Shown here piece by piece: positions 8,864 through 16,670 of a stretch of 16,714 nt of DNA. The number at the start of each line of letters is the position of its first letter. The first letter of the stretch is position 1. Under the pieces are notes generated by a model, which was not told the DNA's origin, did no database searches, and saw nothing but the letters and a program-made list of their open reading frames with translations. Location of the stretch: contig CADCUE010000039.1 in assembly GCA_902805805.1 (NCBI GenBank), positions 1 through 16,714 of the forward strand. The letters are read 5' to 3'. Made by a program: the position numbers and the translations under genes. The DNA comes from an uncultured Frankineae bacterium. GTDB taxonomy: Bacteria > Actinomycetota > Actinomycetes > Mycobacteriales > SCTD01.

Positions 8864-10360
8864 TCAGCGTGCGACGGGTGTCGACACCTGCGCGGACAGC
8901 GGCACGGTGAAGCGCACGACGGTGCCGCCCTCCGGCCGGTTGGCCGCCGTCACCGTCCCGCCGGAGGCCTCGACGAGCTGCCGGACGATGTAGAGGCCGA
9001 GCCCCACGCCGCCGTACTCGCGGGTGTCGGTGCCGCCGGCCTGGAAGAACGGCGCGAACAGCGCCTCGCCGTCGCCGTCCGGGATGCCCACGCCGTCGTC
9101 GGACACCTCGACCACGGCCAGCGCACGGTCCTGCGAAGCCGACACCCGCACCGTCCCGCCGGCCGGGCTGTACTTCACGGCGTTCTCGACCAGCTGCCCG
9201 ACGATGTGCGCCAGGCCGGCGGGGTCCCCGAGGACGACCAGCGGCGCGTCCGGCAGGTCGGTCTCGAGCCGGTGGCGGGGCGACATGCCCTCGAAGCGGC
9301 GCAGCGCCTCGACCAGCGCCTCGCTCAGGTCGAACGGCCGGGTGTCCGGCGAGTGCCGCGACGCACCGGCGCGGGCGCCGAGCAGCAGGTGCTCGGTGAG
9401 GGCGACGAGGGCGTCCGTGCGCTCCGCCACGGTGGCCAGCGCCTCCTGCCGACGGCGGTCGTCCAGGACGTCCCACCGGCGCTGCAGCACGTGGACGTAG
9501 CCCTTGATCGCGGTCAACGGGGTGCGCAGCTCGTGGCTGGTGGTGGCGAGGAACAGGTCCTTGGCCTCGTCGAGCGCCCGGTGCCGGCTCACGTCGCGCA
9601 GCACGACCACGTGCTCGCCGGTGGCGGGGATCACGGTCGCCACCGTCTCGAGCCAGCGCCGGCCGACGGTGTGCTCGAGCACCGAGCCGGGAGCGCCGAG
9701 GTCCAGCGGGGGTGCTCCGCCGACGAGCGAGTCCCTGGGCAGGTCGAGCAGAGCCGCCGCGGCGGCGTTGCAGGACCGGACCAGGCCGTCCGGACCCAGC
9801 ACGAGCACCCCGTCGGCCAGGACGTCCACCACGGCCTGCTCGTGCTCGCTCTGCGCGACGGCCTCCGCCCGGCTCTGCTCCAGCCGCGCCACCTGCCGGG
9901 CCAGGACCTCGCCGACCAGCACGCACACCGGCACGGCGACCGTGACCGAGCCGATGGCGGTGTCCGGCGGCTCGTCGACGACGAGGAAGGGCAGCAGGTA
10001 CGAGACGACGGCCAGCGGCGAGACCCACAGCGAGGTCCGCGGCGGCTGGGCGATGCCGACCCACACGAAGACGACGACGTAGTAGACGGCGTAGCTGTAG
10101 GCGCTGACCTCACCGTAGGTGCCGGCCGTCGCGAGCAGCCCGAACGCGAGCACGAGCAGGGCGAGCGGGGCCCGCACCGGCAGGCGCTCCCAGGGGACGA
10201 CGAAGCAGAGCGCGCCCAGGCCGACAGCCAGCAGCCCGACCGTGTTGAGCACCGCGAGGTCGAGGTGGGCACTGCCCGGCAGGTAGTTGTTGACGAGCGT
10301 GAAGACGCCGGCGGCCAGCAGGAGCTGGCCGCCCGAGCGTCCCGCTGCTGCCCGGCGCAC
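8864..10360 (-). CDS. Membrane sensor histidine kinase, orphan
   Basis: A 498-residue kinase. Up to six N-terminal membrane helices lie within residues 11-152 (MASE-like, no large outside loop). A PAS domain follows at about 170-258 (LADGVLVLGPDGLVRSCNAAAAALL). The HisKA dimerisation domain carries phospho-acceptor His276 in TTSHELRTPLTAIKGY. The ATP-binding domain has N-box N393 (VENAVKYS), G1 DDGVGIPDGD (421-430), the F-box FAPFFQ and G2 GVGLGLYIVR (451-460). All catalytic residues are intact. The signal is probably sensed within the membrane or by the cytosolic PAS domain; the ligand is unknown. No response regulator is encoded in the window, so its partner is elsewhere. GTG 10360 is the first start. 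The helicase gene ends 54 bp upstream, so it may or may not share that transcript. Confidence 0.95.
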   Translation of the reverse strand: MRRAAAGRSGGQLLLAAGVFTLVNNYLPGSAHLDLAVLNTVGLLAVGLGALCFVVPWERLPVRAPLALLVLAFGLLATAGTYGEVSAYSYAVYYVVVFVWVGIAQPPRTSLWVSPLAVVSYLLPFLVVDEPPDTAIGSVTVAVPVCVLVGEVLARQVARLEQSRAEAVAQSEHEQAVVDVLADGVLVLGPDGLVRSCNAAAAALLDLPRDSLVGGAPPLDLGAPGSVLEHTVGRRWLETVATVIPATGEHVVVLRDVSRHRALDEAKDLFLATTSHELRTPLTAIKGYVHVLQRRWDVLDDRRRQEALATVAERTDALVALTEHLLLGARAGASRHSPDTRPFDLSEALVEALRRFEGMSPRHRLETDLPDAPLVVLGDPAGLAHIVGQLVENAVKYSPAGGTVRVSASQDRALAVVEVSDDGVGIPDGDGEALFAPFFQAGGTDTREYGGVGLGLYIVRQLVEASGGTVTAANRPEGGTVVRFTVPLSAQVSTPVAR

Positions 10361-10414
10361 CCGCTCAGTGTGCCTTGGTGACGGAGAGTAGATGCGCGAT
10401 CACAGAAGTGGCTG

Positions 10415-12142
10415 CTAGCGGACGGTCTGCTCGAGCAGCCAGTCACGGCGACCGGCGAGCACCTCGACCGGCGCAGCGGCGGACGGCGGCCCCGGCACCG
10501 CCTTGCGGACCCGTGCGTGGACGACGCCGTGCGGCGCGCCGGTGCGTGCCGCGAGCTGACCGACCAGCGAGTTGATCTCGCGCCGCAGGTCCCCGGCGGC
10601 ACGCCAGGACCGCGCGTCGAGCTCGGCCTGCGCCTGCTCGGCGTCCGTGGCCACCTCGTCCACCCGCGTGCTGGAGGCCCGCTTGCGGTGGTCGGCGTCG
10701 CGCCGGTGGAGCAGCGCGGCGGTCTGCTCGGCCGACAGCAGCCCGGGCAGCCCGACGAAGTCGGCGTCCTCCCCGGTCAGCGCCAGGTCGGCGGTCACCG
10801 CGCGGCCGCCGTGCAGCACGTGCGCGAACTCCGCCTCGGCGCCCAGCGCCTGCCACTCGTCGACCGCCTTCTCGTCGGTGCGCTCCGGAGAGGTCTCGAC
10901 GTCGAGCAGCTCCTCGCTCGGTGCAGGAGCGGGCAGCACGTGGTTGCGCTCGCTCTCCAGCTCGGCGGCCAGCGCCAGCAGCGGGCGCACGGCCGGCAGG
11001 AAGACCGTGGCCGACTCCCCCGGCCGCCGGGCGCGCACGACGCGCCCGACGGCCTGGGCGAAGAACAGCGGCGTCCGGTACGACGTCATCCACGCCAGGC
11101 ACGCCGCGCGCGGCACGTCGACGCCCTCGGAGATCATCCGCACGCACACCGCGATGCGGTCGGTGCCGCCGGCGAACGCGCTGATCTTCGCCGAGGCCCT
11201 GGGGTCGTCGGACAGGATGAGCGCCGGCGCCGTGCCCGTGACGCGCTTGACGATGGCGGCGTAGGCCCGCGCGTCCTCCTGGTCGCTGGCCAGCACCAGC
11301 CCGGCGGCGTCCGGCATGCCGGCCTCGCGCAGGTGGGTGAGGCGCTCGTCCATCGCGGCGATGACGTGCGGGACCCACTCGCCGCCCGGGTCCAGCGCCG
11401 TGCGCCAGGCGGTCGCCTCGACCGACTTGGTCGACTCGCCGGTGAGGGAGGCGGACACCACCTCCCCCGCGCTGTTGCGCCAGCGGGAGACGCCCGTGTA
11501 GGCGGCGAAGACGACGGGGCGCACGACGCCGTCCGCCAGGGCCTGGCGGTAGCCGTAGCCGAAGTCGGCGGCACTGGCCAGCGCGCCGTCGCCGTCCGGC
11601 TCGTAGCGGACGAACGGGATGCGCTCGTCGGCGCGGGTCCGGAACGGCGTCCCGGTCAGGGCGACCCGGCGCCGGGCCGGCTCGAACGCCTCGGCGACCG
11701 CCTCGCCCCACGACAGCCCGTCCCCCGCGTGGTGGATCTCGTCGAGGACGACCAGCGTGCGCCGGCCGTGCTCGGTGCGGCTGCGGTGGACGGCCGGGCG
11801 CATGGCCACCTGGGCGTACGTCGTCACGTAGCCGAGCACGTCCGGGCGCAGGCGGTCGTCGTTCCTCAGCGTCGGGTCGAGCGGGATGCCGGCCGCCAGG
11901 GCGGCCTCGGCCCACTGCGTGCGCAGGTGGTCGGTGGGGGCCACCACGACCAGCCGGTTCACCTCGCGCCGCTCGAGCAGCTCCGCGGCCAGGGCGAGGG
12001 CGAACGACGTCTTGCCGGCGCCGGGCGTCGCCGTCACGAGGAAGTCCCGTCCCGGCGCCTCGCGGTAGGCCTGCAGCGCCGCAGCCTGCCAGGCGCGCAG
12101 CGGCCGCCGGGCGGACGGCGGTGCGGCGAGCGGGGCGGTCAC
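10415..12142 (-). CDS. DEAD/DEAH-type superfamily 2 helicase
   Basis: A 575-residue SF2 helicase. The Q-like N-terminus PLRAWQAAALQAY is followed by Walker A TATPGAGKT (38-45). Motif II is DEIHH (134-138) and motif III is LTGTPFRTR (162-169). The second RecA domain carries IAVCVRMISEGVDVPRAACL and motif VI FAQAVGRVVRARR with both arginines. The C-terminal part (about 410-575) is charged and helical, ending DWLLEQTVR, and is unlike any nuclease I recognise. This stand-alone helicase resembles the single-gene UvrB/RAD25-like helicases common in actinobacteria, presumed to act in DNA or RNA maintenance; no partner is seen. GTG 12142 has GGAG nine bases upstream. It diverges from the GGT-like gene across a 160-bp GC-rich gap. 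Confidence 0.93.
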   Translation of the reverse strand: MTAPLAAPPSARRPLRAWQAAALQAYREAPGRDFLVTATPGAGKTSFALALAAELLERREVNRLVVVAPTDHLRTQWAEAALAAGIPLDPTLRNDDRLRPDVLGYVTTYAQVAMRPAVHRSRTEHGRRTLVVLDEIHHAGDGLSWGEAVAEAFEPARRRVALTGTPFRTRADERIPFVRYEPDGDGALASAADFGYGYRQALADGVVRPVVFAAYTGVSRWRNSAGEVVSASLTGESTKSVEATAWRTALDPGGEWVPHVIAAMDERLTHLREAGMPDAAGLVLASDQEDARAYAAIVKRVTGTAPALILSDDPRASAKISAFAGGTDRIAVCVRMISEGVDVPRAACLAWMTSYRTPLFFAQAVGRVVRARRPGESATVFLPAVRPLLALAAELESERNHVLPAPAPSEELLDVETSPERTDEKAVDEWQALGAEAEFAHVLHGGRAVTADLALTGEDADFVGLPGLLSAEQTAALLHRRDADHRKRASSTRVDEVATDAEQAQAELDARSWRAAGDLRREINSLVGQLAARTGAPHGVVHARVRKAVPGPPSAAAPVEVLAGRRDWLLEQTVR

Positions 12143-12210
12143 GGGCGGGGTCTCCGTACGGTCGGGCGGTGCGCCCGCAGGACCGTGGGGAGCGGCCGGG
12201 CTGGTCCTCG

Positions 12211-12216
12211 ACCCTA
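12211..12216 (-). promoter_or_regulatory. Candidate -10 box for the helicase gene
   Basis: On the minus strand this reads TAGGGT, a TANNNT-type -10 box. It would give a leader of about 60 nt before GTG 12142. No convincing -35 is visible, so this is a weak call. Confidence 0.3.
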
Positions 12217-12290
12217 GGGGAGCCGGCCGACCGGCCGGGGCCCGGACACGCCGCCGCGCGCAGCCCGGGGTCGCCGCACGGGCACGGACC

Positions 12291-12296
12291 TACGCT
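12291..12296 (+). promoter_or_regulatory. -10 box of a likely leaderless promoter for the GGT-like gene
   Basis: TACGCT ends six bases before ATG 12303, and no Shine-Dalgarno is present. That spacing would put the transcript start at the A of the start codon, as in the leaderless mRNAs common in actinobacteria. Confidence 0.55.
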
Positions 12297-12302
12297 CGCC
12301 GG

Positions 12303-13757
12303 ATGACCCGCGCCGCGGCCGTCGCGGCGGGCAACTCGGACACGGCCGCCGCTGCAGCGACCGTGCTGCGCGCCGGTGGCAACGCCGTCGACGCCGCGGT
12401 GGCCGCGGGGTTCGCGTCGGCGGTCACCGAGCCCGGGCTGTCGAGCCTGGGCGGTGGCGGCTTCCTGCTGACCGCGCCCCTGGACGGCCCGGAGCGCCTG
12501 CTCGACTTCTTCGTGGACGCCCCCGGGCGCGGACGCGCGCCGGACCGGCTGGTCCCGTCGTTCCTGCCGGTGACGGTGCGCTTCTCCGGCGCGGACCAGG
12601 TCTTCCACGCCGGCTGGGGGTCGGTCGCCGTCCCGGGCTGCCTCGACGGCTACCTGCACGCGGTCCGCACGCTGGGCAGCCTGCCGCTGGCGCAGGTGGT
12701 GGCCCCGGCCGTCGCTCTCGCCCGCGGGGGCACGGTCGTCGACGCGGCGCAGGCGCACCTGCTGACGCTGCTGGAGGAGATCCTCGTCCTGACCGCCGAG
12801 GGGCGGGCGGTGTTCGCGCCGGCGGGCCGGCTGCTCGGCGAGGGTGACCGGATGCGCAACCCGGCCCTCGGCGACCTGCTCGAGGACGTCGGCCGGGGGA
12901 CGGTGACGGGCATGGCGTCGCTCGCCGGGCCGCTGCAGGCGGCGGCGGACCGCGCCGGTGGCCTGCTCACCGCCGACGACCTCGCGGCGTACGCCGTCCG
13001 CGAGCGGGAGCCGCTGCGCAGCTCGTACCGCGGCGCGCGGCTGGTCACCAACCCGCCGCCGTCCTTCGGCGGCGTGCTCGTGCTGGCCGCCCTGGCCGAG
13101 CTGGCCCGTGAGGCGCCGGTCGACGGCTCGCCCGCGGCCACCGCCCGGCTGGCCGAGGCCCTGGTGCGGATGTCCGAGCGGCACGTCGCGGGCCCCCGGG
13201 CCGTCCGCGGCACGACGCACGTCAGCGTCGTCGACGGCGCGGGCGGCCTGGCGGCGATGACCATGTCCAACGGCAGCTGCTCGGGGGTCTTCGCGCCGGG
13301 CACCGGCATCCAGCTCAACAACGTCATGGGCGAGGCGGACCTCCACCCGGCGGGGTTCTCCTCCACGCCGCCCGGGGTGCGGATCGGGTCGATGATGGCG
13401 CCGACGCTGCTGCGCACCGTCGACGGCACCCGCACGGCGCTCGGCAGCGGCGGCAGCGAGCGCATCCGCAGCGCCCTGCTGTGCGCCCTGACCGCGCTCG
13501 TCGACCGGGCGGCGCCGCTCGCGGACGCCGTCCGGGCGCCGCGGCTGCACTGGGACCGCAGCGTGCTGCAGGTCGAGCCGGGACTGCCCGCCGGGACCGT
13601 GCGCGCGCTGCGGGCCGCTCGCCCCGTGCAGGAGTGGCAGCGGCGCGACCTGTACTTCGGCGGTGTGCACGCCGTCGCGCTGCGGGTCGACGGGTCGGTC
13701 GACGCGGCCGGTGACCCCCGCCGGGCGGGAGCGGCCGAGGTCGTGCCGCTCAGCTGA
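12303..13757 (+). CDS. Gamma-glutamyltranspeptidase-like Ntn hydrolase, divergent active site
   Basis: A 484-residue member of the GGT family (typical length about 550-580). Seen: AAVAAGNSDTAAAAATVLRAGGNAVDAAVA at the N-terminus, the DDLAAYAVREREPL segment, and the autoprocessing/nucleophile site GTTHVSVVD with Thr304, so maturation into two chains is expected. Next come GIQLNNVM and GSGGSERI. By eye, residues that hold the glutamate moiety in E. coli GGT differ. The REmAP arginine region reads DFFVDAP. NNQMDD reads NNVMGE. SSMSPT reads GSMMAPT. The substrate is therefore probably not a normal gamma-glutamyl compound; acylase-like activity is an alternative. No signal peptide is visible, so it would be cytosolic, unlike most GGTs. 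Its stop overlaps the stop of the convergent DUF3097 gene by 8 bp. Confidence 0.9.
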   Translation: MTRAAAVAAGNSDTAAAAATVLRAGGNAVDAAVAAGFASAVTEPGLSSLGGGGFLLTAPLDGPERLLDFFVDAPGRGRAPDRLVPSFLPVTVRFSGADQVFHAGWGSVAVPGCLDGYLHAVRTLGSLPLAQVVAPAVALARGGTVVDAAQAHLLTLLEEILVLTAEGRAVFAPAGRLLGEGDRMRNPALGDLLEDVGRGTVTGMASLAGPLQAAADRAGGLLTADDLAAYAVREREPLRSSYRGARLVTNPPPSFGGVLVLAALAELAREAPVDGSPAATARLAEALVRMSERHVAGPRAVRGTTHVSVVDGAGGLAAMTMSNGSCSGVFAPGTGIQLNNVMGEADLHPAGFSSTPPGVRIGSMMAPTLLRTVDGTRTALGSGGSERIRSALLCALTALVDRAAPLADAVRAPRLHWDRSVLQVEPGLPAGTVRALRAARPVQEWQRRDLYFGGVHAVALRVDGSVDAAGDPRRAGAAEVVPLS

Positions 13758-14574
13758 CGGGCGCCTCCGCCGGGGCGGTCACGAAGTCGATGAGCATCTC
13801 GACGGAGCGCAGCAGAGGGATCTCGAGGTCGGTCCAGGAGTCGACACCGGCCAGGACGCGCTGCCAGCCCTGCCACGTCTCGCCCCAGCCCAGGGCTGCG
13901 CAGACGCCCTCCTTCCACGGGGCGCCCCGGGGCACGACCGGCCAGGCGGCGATGCCGACGGCGGACGGCTTCACCGCCTGCCAGACGTCGACGTACGGGT
14001 GACCGGTCACCAGGACGTGCGGGTCCTTCACCGCGGCGACGATCCGGCTCTCCTTGCTGCCGGGCACCAGGTGGTCGACCAGGACGCCCAGCCTGCGGTG
14101 GGGCCCGGTGCGGAACTGCCGGACGGCCGCGGCGAGGTCGTCGACGCCGTGGAGCGGTTCCACGACGACGCCCTCGACGCGCAGGTCGTGCCCCCAGACC
14201 CGCTCGACGAGCTCGGCGTCGTGGGTGCCCTCCACCCAGATCCGGCTGTCCTTCGCGACCTGCGCCCGCAGCCCCGTCACGGCGACCGAGCCGGACGCGG
14301 TCCGCTTCGGGCCGGCGGCGGAACGGGCCACCGGGCGGGCGAGGGTGACCGGCACCCCCTCCAGCAGGAACGCCCCCGGCTCGAGCGGGAAGACCCGGAC
14401 CTTGCCGTGCCGGTCCTCCAGGCAGACCCGCGACTGATCGCACTCGACGACCGCGCCGCACCAGCCGGTCGAGACCTCCTCGACGACCAGACCGGGATCG
14501 GCCGGGACCGTCTCGACGACCCGGCGGGCCGGGCGGGCGGTGACCGTGCGGGGGTCGTACGAGCGGCTGCGCAT
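13750..14574 (-). CDS. DUF3097 family protein
   Basis: A 274-residue protein recognised as actinobacterial DUF3097 from its order of motifs. An N-terminal part carries GWCGAVVECDQSRVCLEDRHGKVRVFPLEPGAFLLEGVPVTLARP. The central part is DSRIWVEGTHDAELVERVWGHDLRVEGVVVEPLHGVDDL. Then come GVLVDHLVPGSKESRI and a tryptophan-rich C-terminus. Function is unknown. The WVEGTHDAELVE plus VLVDHL arrangement resembles a TOPRIM-type fold (Glu-Gly ... Asp), which would imply nucleic-acid or phosphotransfer chemistry; this is inference only. ATG 14574 is chosen because MRSRSYDP looks like the family N-terminus and a TAGCGT box sits 8 nt upstream; the longer open frame to 15195 runs through the divergent gene. 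Confidence 0.9.
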   Translation of the reverse strand: MRSRSYDPRTVTARPARRVVETVPADPGLVVEEVSTGWCGAVVECDQSRVCLEDRHGKVRVFPLEPGAFLLEGVPVTLARPVARSAAGPKRTASGSVAVTGLRAQVAKDSRIWVEGTHDAELVERVWGHDLRVEGVVVEPLHGVDDLAAAVRQFRTGPHRRLGVLVDHLVPGSKESRIVAAVKDPHVLVTGHPYVDVWQAVKPSAVGIAAWPVVPRGAPWKEGVCAALGWGETWQGWQRVLAGVDSWTDLEIPLLRSVEMLIDFVTAPAEAPVS

Positions 14575-14582
14575 GTCGCGGC

Positions 14583-14588
14583 ACGCTA
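14583..14588 (-). promoter_or_regulatory. -10 box of a likely leaderless promoter for the DUF3097 gene
   Basis: On the minus strand TAGCGT lies 8 bases before ATG 14574, and no Shine-Dalgarno is seen. The mirror-image arrangement serves the divergent gene at 14627. Confidence 0.5.
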
Positions 14589-14612
14589 GGGCCGCAGTGC
14601 GCGGGCGCTCGC

Positions 14613-14618
14613 TAGGCT
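14613..14618 (+). promoter_or_regulatory. -10 box of a likely leaderless promoter for the gene at 14627
   Basis: TAGGCT lies 8 bases before GTG 14627, with no Shine-Dalgarno between. It supports that start over the longer in-frame ATG at 14540, which lies inside the divergent DUF3097 gene. Confidence 0.5.
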
Positions 14619-14626
14619 CGCTGCTC

Positions 14627-15421
14627 GTGTCGACCGACGCGGGGACCCCTCCGAGGAGCGCGCTGCTCGCCGCCTGGGGCAACGCCTGGCTGGCCGGGGA
14701 CGCCGGACTGCCCGAGCTGGTGCAGCGGGTGACCGCGGCCGACGACGCCCACAGCGTCATCGGGCTCGCGGTCGACGACGTCCCGCTGGAGCGCGCGGTC
14801 GCCCGGCTGCGCGCGGCCGGTGTCCAGCGGCTGCGGCTGGTGCTGCCGGCACCCGGCGACACCGTCGGACTGCCCGGACCCGGCCCGTTCACCGCAGCAG
14901 CGCTGACCGCCAGCGAGGGCGTGCTGGCCCTGCGGGCAGACGGCACCGGCACCGGGCTGGTGCCGGCGCTGCAGTCGCACGGCTCGCCGTTCGACGGCAC
15001 GGTGACGACCGTGACGTGGCGGGCGTACGACGTGGTCGTCGCCGGTCCCGATCCAGGGCCGTTCCTGCACGACGCCGAGCACGACCTGCGACGCGGGGTC
15101 GTCGAGTGCGCGTCCGCGCTGCAGGACCTCGACGTCGCCCGCTGGCGCCCGGACGTGGCGGGCGCCCTGTCGGACCTGCGCCGGCAGGCCCGCACCGGCT
15201 TCGCGGAGGACGAGCTGCCGGGCGGCTACCCGCAGCGGGCGCGCCAGCTGCTCGTGCAGGCCCGCCAGCTCGCCGGCGTCCTGCAGCTCGCCGGCCAGGA
15301 CAGCGGGGGCGCGGTCGACACCCGCGAGGCCGCGGGCCGCGAGCAGGCGCTGCGCGAGCTGGGGCGGCTCGTCCGGCGGGCCCGCATCGCCGGCTACAAC
15401 GCCTACGGCACGCCCGCGTGA
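14627..15421 (+). CDS. Conserved-looking protein of unknown function upstream of serB
   Basis: A 264-residue protein that I do not recognise. The N-terminal half (about 1-150) alternates strands and helices: SALLAAWGNAWLAGDAGLPELVQRV, then VIGLAVDDVPLERAVARLRAAGVQRLRLVLPAPGD. The middle is strand-rich (TVTWRAYDVVVAGPDPGPFL). From about 145 on it is helical with many Arg, Leu and Gln residues (YPQRARQLLVQARQLAGVLQLA, then EQALRELGRLVRRARIAGYNAYG). There is no signal peptide, membrane helix or metal motif. Only one cysteine is present, in VVECASAL. Third-position GC is as high as in its neighbours, supporting a real gene. The stop is 4 bases before the serB start, so it is cotranscribed with serB, but nothing in it points to serine metabolism. 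Confidence 0.85.
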   Translation: MSTDAGTPPRSALLAAWGNAWLAGDAGLPELVQRVTAADDAHSVIGLAVDDVPLERAVARLRAAGVQRLRLVLPAPGDTVGLPGPGPFTAAALTASEGVLALRADGTGTGLVPALQSHGSPFDGTVTTVTWRAYDVVVAGPDPGPFLHDAEHDLRRGVVECASALQDLDVARWRPDVAGALSDLRRQARTGFAEDELPGGYPQRARQLLVQARQLAGVLQLAGQDSGGAVDTREAAGREQALRELGRLVRRARIAGYNAYGTPA

Positions 15422-15425
15422 CCCG

Positions 15426-16670
15426 GTGAGCCTGCTGCTGACGGTCACCGGACGCGATCACCCGGGGGTCACCGCAGCGCTGTTCGACGTGCTGGCCGCG
15501 CACGACGTGGAGGTCGGCGACGTCGAGCAGGTCGTCGTCCACGACCGGCTGCTGCTCGGCGTCGTGCTCGCCGGACCGGGCGACGGGCAGGACCTGCGGC
15601 GGGCGCTGACCGACCGGGCGGCCCAGCTCGACGTCGACGTCGAGTTCACCCCCCTCGACGGCGACGAGCACCCGGCTCCCGGTGTCCGCCACCACGTCAC
15701 CGTGCTGGGCCACCCCCTCGACCCGGCCGCGTTCGCCGGCGTCGCGCGGCGCCTGGCGGGCTGCGGGGCCAACATCGAGCGGGTGCTGCGGCTGTCGCGC
15801 TACCCGCTGGCGGCGTACGACCTGCTCGTGTCCGGCGGGGAGACCAGCGCGCTGCGGGCGGCCCTGGCTGCCGAGGCGGTGCAGCAGTCGGTCGACATCG
15901 CGGTGGAGCCCGCGACGCTGTGGCGCCGGGCGCGGCGGCTGGTCGTCCTGGACGTCGACTCCACCCTCGTGCAGGGGGAGGTCATCGAGATGCTGGCGGC
16001 CCGGGCCGGCTGCGAGGCCCAGGTCGCCGAGGTGACCCGGCAGGCGATGGAGGGAGAGCTCGACTTCGAGGCCTCGCTGCGCGCCCGGGTCACGCTGCTG
16101 GCCGGGCTGCCGGTCGAGGCCGTCGACGCGGTGCGCGCCGCGGTCCGGCTCGCTCCCGGCGCGCGGACCCTCGTCCGCACCCTGAAGCGGCTCGGCTACG
16201 CCGTCGGCATCGTCAGCGGCGGCTTCACGGCGGTGACCGCCGACCTCGTCCGCGACCTCGGCCTGGACCACGCCCTCGCCAACGAGCTCGAGGTCGTCGA
16301 CGGACGCCTGACCGGGCGGGTGCTCGGCCGGGTCGTCGACCGGGCCCGCAAGGCCGAGGCGCTGCGCGAGTTCGCCGCCGCGGAGGGGCTGTCGATGGCC
16401 CAGACCGTCGCCATCGGGGACGGCGCCAACGACCTCGACATGCTGGCGGCGGCCGGGCTGGGCATCGCCTTCAACGCCAAGCCGGTGGTGCGCGAGGCCG
16501 CGGACGCCGCGCTGTCCGTGCCCTACCTCGACGCCGTGCTGTTCCTGCTCGGCGTCCCGCGCGACGAGGTCGAGGCGGCCGACGCCGCCGATCCGGCGGC
16601 CGACGGGCAGGCGCCCGGCCTCCCCGTGCCGTCCGCGAGTCTTCGCGCAGCCGTTCCCCGTCCGGGGTAG
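15426..16670 (+). CDS. serB: Phosphoserine phosphatase with two ACT domains
   Basis: A 414-residue SerB of the SerB2 type, which dephosphorylates phosphoserine in the last step of serine biosynthesis. Two N-terminal ACT domains (about 1-78 and 88-165; first motif TVTGRDHPGVTAALFDVL, second VTVLGHPLDPAAFAGVARRL) are the amino-acid-binding regulatory part. They are followed by a HAD phosphatase domain. HAD motifs: nucleophile D176 and acid D178 in LDVDST, S264 in IVSGG, K309 in RARKAEAL and the metal site GDGANDLDML (331-340). The residues EVIEMLA and the ELDFEASLRARV cap follow SerB convention. The tail after about 385 is low-complexity Ala/Asp/Pro. GTG 15426 follows the previous stop by 4 nt with no clear Shine-Dalgarno, pointing to coupled translation. 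Confidence 0.96.
   Translation: MSLLLTVTGRDHPGVTAALFDVLAAHDVEVGDVEQVVVHDRLLLGVVLAGPGDGQDLRRALTDRAAQLDVDVEFTPLDGDEHPAPGVRHHVTVLGHPLDPAAFAGVARRLAGCGANIERVLRLSRYPLAAYDLLVSGGETSALRAALAAEAVQQSVDIAVEPATLWRRARRLVVLDVDSTLVQGEVIEMLAARAGCEAQVAEVTRQAMEGELDFEASLRARVTLLAGLPVEAVDAVRAAVRLAPGARTLVRTLKRLGYAVGIVSGGFTAVTADLVRDLGLDHALANELEVVDGRLTGRVLGRVVDRARKAEALREFAAAEGLSMAQTVAIGDGANDLDMLAAAGLGIAFNAKPVVREAADAALSVPYLDAVLFLLGVPRDEVEAADAADPAADGQAPGLPVPSASLRAAVPRPG

Noticed and set aside
12221..12242. GGCCGG-rich short palindromes in the helicase/GGT-like gap
   Set aside because: Short GC palindromes are expected by chance at this base composition, and no paired copy was seen elsewhere.
10443..13670. A 1075-codon open frame on the minus strand
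   Set aside because: It runs antisense through the GGT-like gene and out of frame through the helicase, with low-complexity Arg/Ala/Gly/Pro sequence. This is a GC-rich shadow of real genes.
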